Positions 61,496 to 64,000 of a DNA stretch of 64,000 nt are shown one piece after another. Every line of letters begins with the position of its first letter. The stretch's first letter is position 1. The notes beneath the pieces were generated by a model. That model worked only from the letters and a program-made list of their open reading frames with translations. It had not been told where the DNA came from and searched no databases. Location: assembly GCA_036362985.1 (NCBI GenBank), contig JAYGXS010000006.1, forward strand, positions 17,752,096 through 17,816,095, in the 5' to 3' direction. The position numbers and the translations under genes are program-made. Origin of the DNA: Ligula intestinalis (Eukaryota; Platyhelminthes; Cestoda; Diphyllobothriidea; Diphyllobothriidae).

Positions 61496-64000
61496 AAATA
61501 CTTCCTGGAACTCGGATATTCTCCTCTATTGTTATCACTAGTACCAACTAGAAAAAAAGTTAAACGCAGTTACGAATGGGGAGATTGTGGAAAGCACCCA
61601 AATTAAAATTTGTAGGTAAGTGATTATTCGCGTGGTTAACTAAGAAGGCTAATTTTGCTTAGTATAATGACATTTATGGTATGCGAACACCCTAGGAGGA
61701 CCACTTTGCAGTTCAATGCCACCATCAATTCCCTGCTGGATCGATGGAGGGCGTGTAGAAAACTAGAAGAATATGGTTAATACAACCTACTTAAAACATT
61801 TAAGTAGGTGGCTATAATACATTAGGCCCTTTCAAAGACCCCGCCTGGAAACCCTTGTGATTAGTTTGCATGTCTAGAGGACAAAAATGCTCACCAATTG
61901 GAATATTTGAAGGGGAATCTGGTGTTTGCAGTTTCAGGATGCACGGACGGTTTTGGGTCTAACATTTTTGCAAGAAGTCAATTAGTTCAGTCAATCTGAT
62001 AAGCTTATCAGTCTATTCTAAAATCGATCATGTCATAGTGTCACATAAAGTTAAAGGCTAAATGTTATGAAACACCTTTTACCTGGAGCAAATTTTAAGC
62101 ATGCAAAAACTGCAGAATGGAACCAATAAATTTTGCGAGCGCCCTATCCCACTACATGGAAACGGATTTTACGTAGCGGTTGATCCGGAGAAATTTCCTA
62201 TATGTAGATCAATTATGTCTTCTTAGAAAAATCTTCGTATTATCACGTGACAGCCTGTAAACCTAGCCCAGATTTTAGTTTGAGTTATTAGCAAATGCTT
62301 TCAAGGTGTATTGACTGATGCTAAATGAAAGTACAGTTTTTATATTTCCCAATTAGACAGATATATTTTGGCCATACACAGTTTGACATGACAGTTTAAT
62401 TTAGTCTGCAAACCCTTGAGTCATTCATCCGCTGCCACTTTTGACCCTCCTGTTGTCTACTGAAACGGCACAGAATACCTAAAACCTGCCGCGGAGCTTT
62501 TACGGACAAAAACCATTGTTGCAGATAATGCTTTGTATTGGAAGAAGGAATGTTATGGATTTCATGAAAACTTGCCGTCAATAAGATCTGCTATCAACAA
62601 AAGACATTATAAAAGGATAAGTTCAGTAAAGACGAATTATCCATTATATAGTTAGCAAAAACGCGGCCACAATTTCAACATCAATGCAGTTATGCGGAAA
62701 TCGAGAGTGTACAGGTTCTGTCGATTTATCCTAATAGATTGAATATTTGACGTGATAGAGGTCTAAGGGGACTGAAATTTTAATTATCATCACGATTGGT
62801 CGTAGGTAAGGGGTTAATCTCGAAACAATACGTCCGCTCTGAAATAGCAGATGGATTTGTTACATGTCGACAGCATATTTATGCGAAAATGTTTACGTGC
62901 ATTAGCTTAGTCAACGCAGAGATTCAGTGTTGGATACAGTAATGAATGCTTCTTATATTCGAGTCATCTTAGTTAAAATGGTTCTAAATCTACTTTGTAC
63001 ATCGATTGTGCCTCGGGCTTGGTCTCTTCACATCGGCAAGAGAATGTCAACTCAAAGACTTGGAAATGGGTCCTCATGGCATTTGAGGCAGTTCCTTTGT
63101 TATTAAGTTGGTTTCTAAATATGCTTACATTATCCTTTGCAGAGCCTAGCTTTGCAGCCGCCTTCGTCCTCTCCTCTTTTCAACTACGTTGACAGTCATC
63201 GATGCGCTTTCCGTTTTGCAACGCTGAAAATAGTCCTCGCGGTCTCTATGGATCAATGAGGCCGGTTTGTTTGTTTCCGCCAGCTTGTCAGCGGGCTTGC
63301 GGTGACTCACAGACGATCATCGCGCGAAGGCTCACCACTGCCCACGAGTGCACATGTACTGGCTGTTTACGCCCGTCTGTCTAGTCAATTAACTGTCAAA
63401 GCCGACTCACACAAAGGCCAGTCTAGACGCAGTGACGATTCCCGCGGTCAGGTCACTTAAGACGCGCCCTTGTGGTTTGTTTCTGCTCACTCGTCTGACA
63501 TTTAAATTCCTGTCTATTTTCAACGTATTTTTGTTCATAGTAGACTGTTGCTATCCCTGTGGTATTCCATGTCTTTTTTTCTAAGGAACCGGGCCTAAAG
63601 ATCGCAGTTGATACGGTTTGAACTAACTTGACTCCTCGCAGTGTGCAAGGTCGCATTTCCGCCATTTCAGTGCTATTTTCGTGACCTTTATTAGCCCTTC
63701 TTTATTTCGAGCCTTTTTTGTTGAATGAGCTCTTCCTGTCTCGCCTTCCTGATGGTTGACGACAGTAGATCTGGCTGATATATGGCCTCTCCCACAAAAG
63801 GGAGCGCTCTGGATCCCCTCACACGTTCTTTCATCATCAACACGCTTCTACCTCACGGCATCCTATAAATCTTGCTATTAATTTATGAGAGGAACAATGA
63901 TTTTCTCTAATATTTTCTTGTTGAAATTGAAGGCACGCTAACCTCTGCCCCAGATTTCACTCAATGAGTATTTCTCACTACTTCTTTCCCATGTCGCAAT
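61496..64000. other. Terminal stretch with no recognised element
   Basis: Short open frames only (for example 62,995-63,192 and 63,453-63,665), without family matches. Confidence 0.45.

Overview
This is animal genomic DNA, most likely from a flatworm and probably a tapeworm of the diphyllobothriid type (Spirometra-like). The evidence is genes split into exons with GT-AG introns, two animal genes with clear families (GFPT and the ciliary protein CIMIP2C), a mix of extremely short introns (28, 37 and 78 bp) with introns above 13 kb, and a heavy load of Penelope-like (PLE), CR1-type and RTE-type retroelements. The species call is inference; the gene calls rest on reading the exons.

Two protein-coding genes account for all the host coding sequence I can support. 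The first, on the + strand, is glutamine:fructose-6-phosphate aminotransferase (GFPT/GFAT). It enters the window already in progress and ends at 38,941. Eleven exons (231-292, 15,435-15,517, 28,898-29,048, 29,533-29,696, 29,810-30,003, 30,082-30,360, 30,398-30,512, 32,070-32,197, 36,230-36,358, 38,040-38,240, 38,897-38,941) sum to 1,551 nt, which is 516 codons plus stop with every splice phase consistent. The N-terminal glutaminase part lies upstream of the window. The second, on the - strand, is a complete small gene for CIMIP2C (FAM166C/C2orf70 family), with three exons (40,641-40,571, 40,542-40,269, 39,416-39,300; 153 aa). The two genes converge tail to tail, with stop codons about 360 bp apart.

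Everything else is intronic or intergenic repeat. GFPT intron 1 (about 15.1 kb) holds an RTE endonuclease relic, a 230-bp hairpin repeat, a dispersed AT-rich foldback family, SINE-like and LTR-like pieces, and PLE ends with hammerhead-like motifs. Intron 2 (about 13.4 kb) holds a PLE end, a 768-bp palindrome carrying three tRNA-like sequences, a related fourth tRNA-like unit, a Tc1/mariner element (1,538 bp, TA duplication, terminal inverted repeats) and further hairpins. Later introns carry PLE relics and a long degenerate trinucleotide repeat.

Downstream of 41.5 kb the window is mostly mobile elements. There is a decayed CR1-type LINE split by a 367-bp insertion flanked by a 7-bp direct repeat. 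PLE tails lead into a long TTC repeat. A longer CR1-type LINE on the - strand (about 45.7-50.4 kb) is broken by a 321-bp solo LTR with a 5-bp target duplication. A nest of three PLE fragments lies at 58.5-61.5 kb. No CRISPR, operon, rRNA or bacterial feature was seen.
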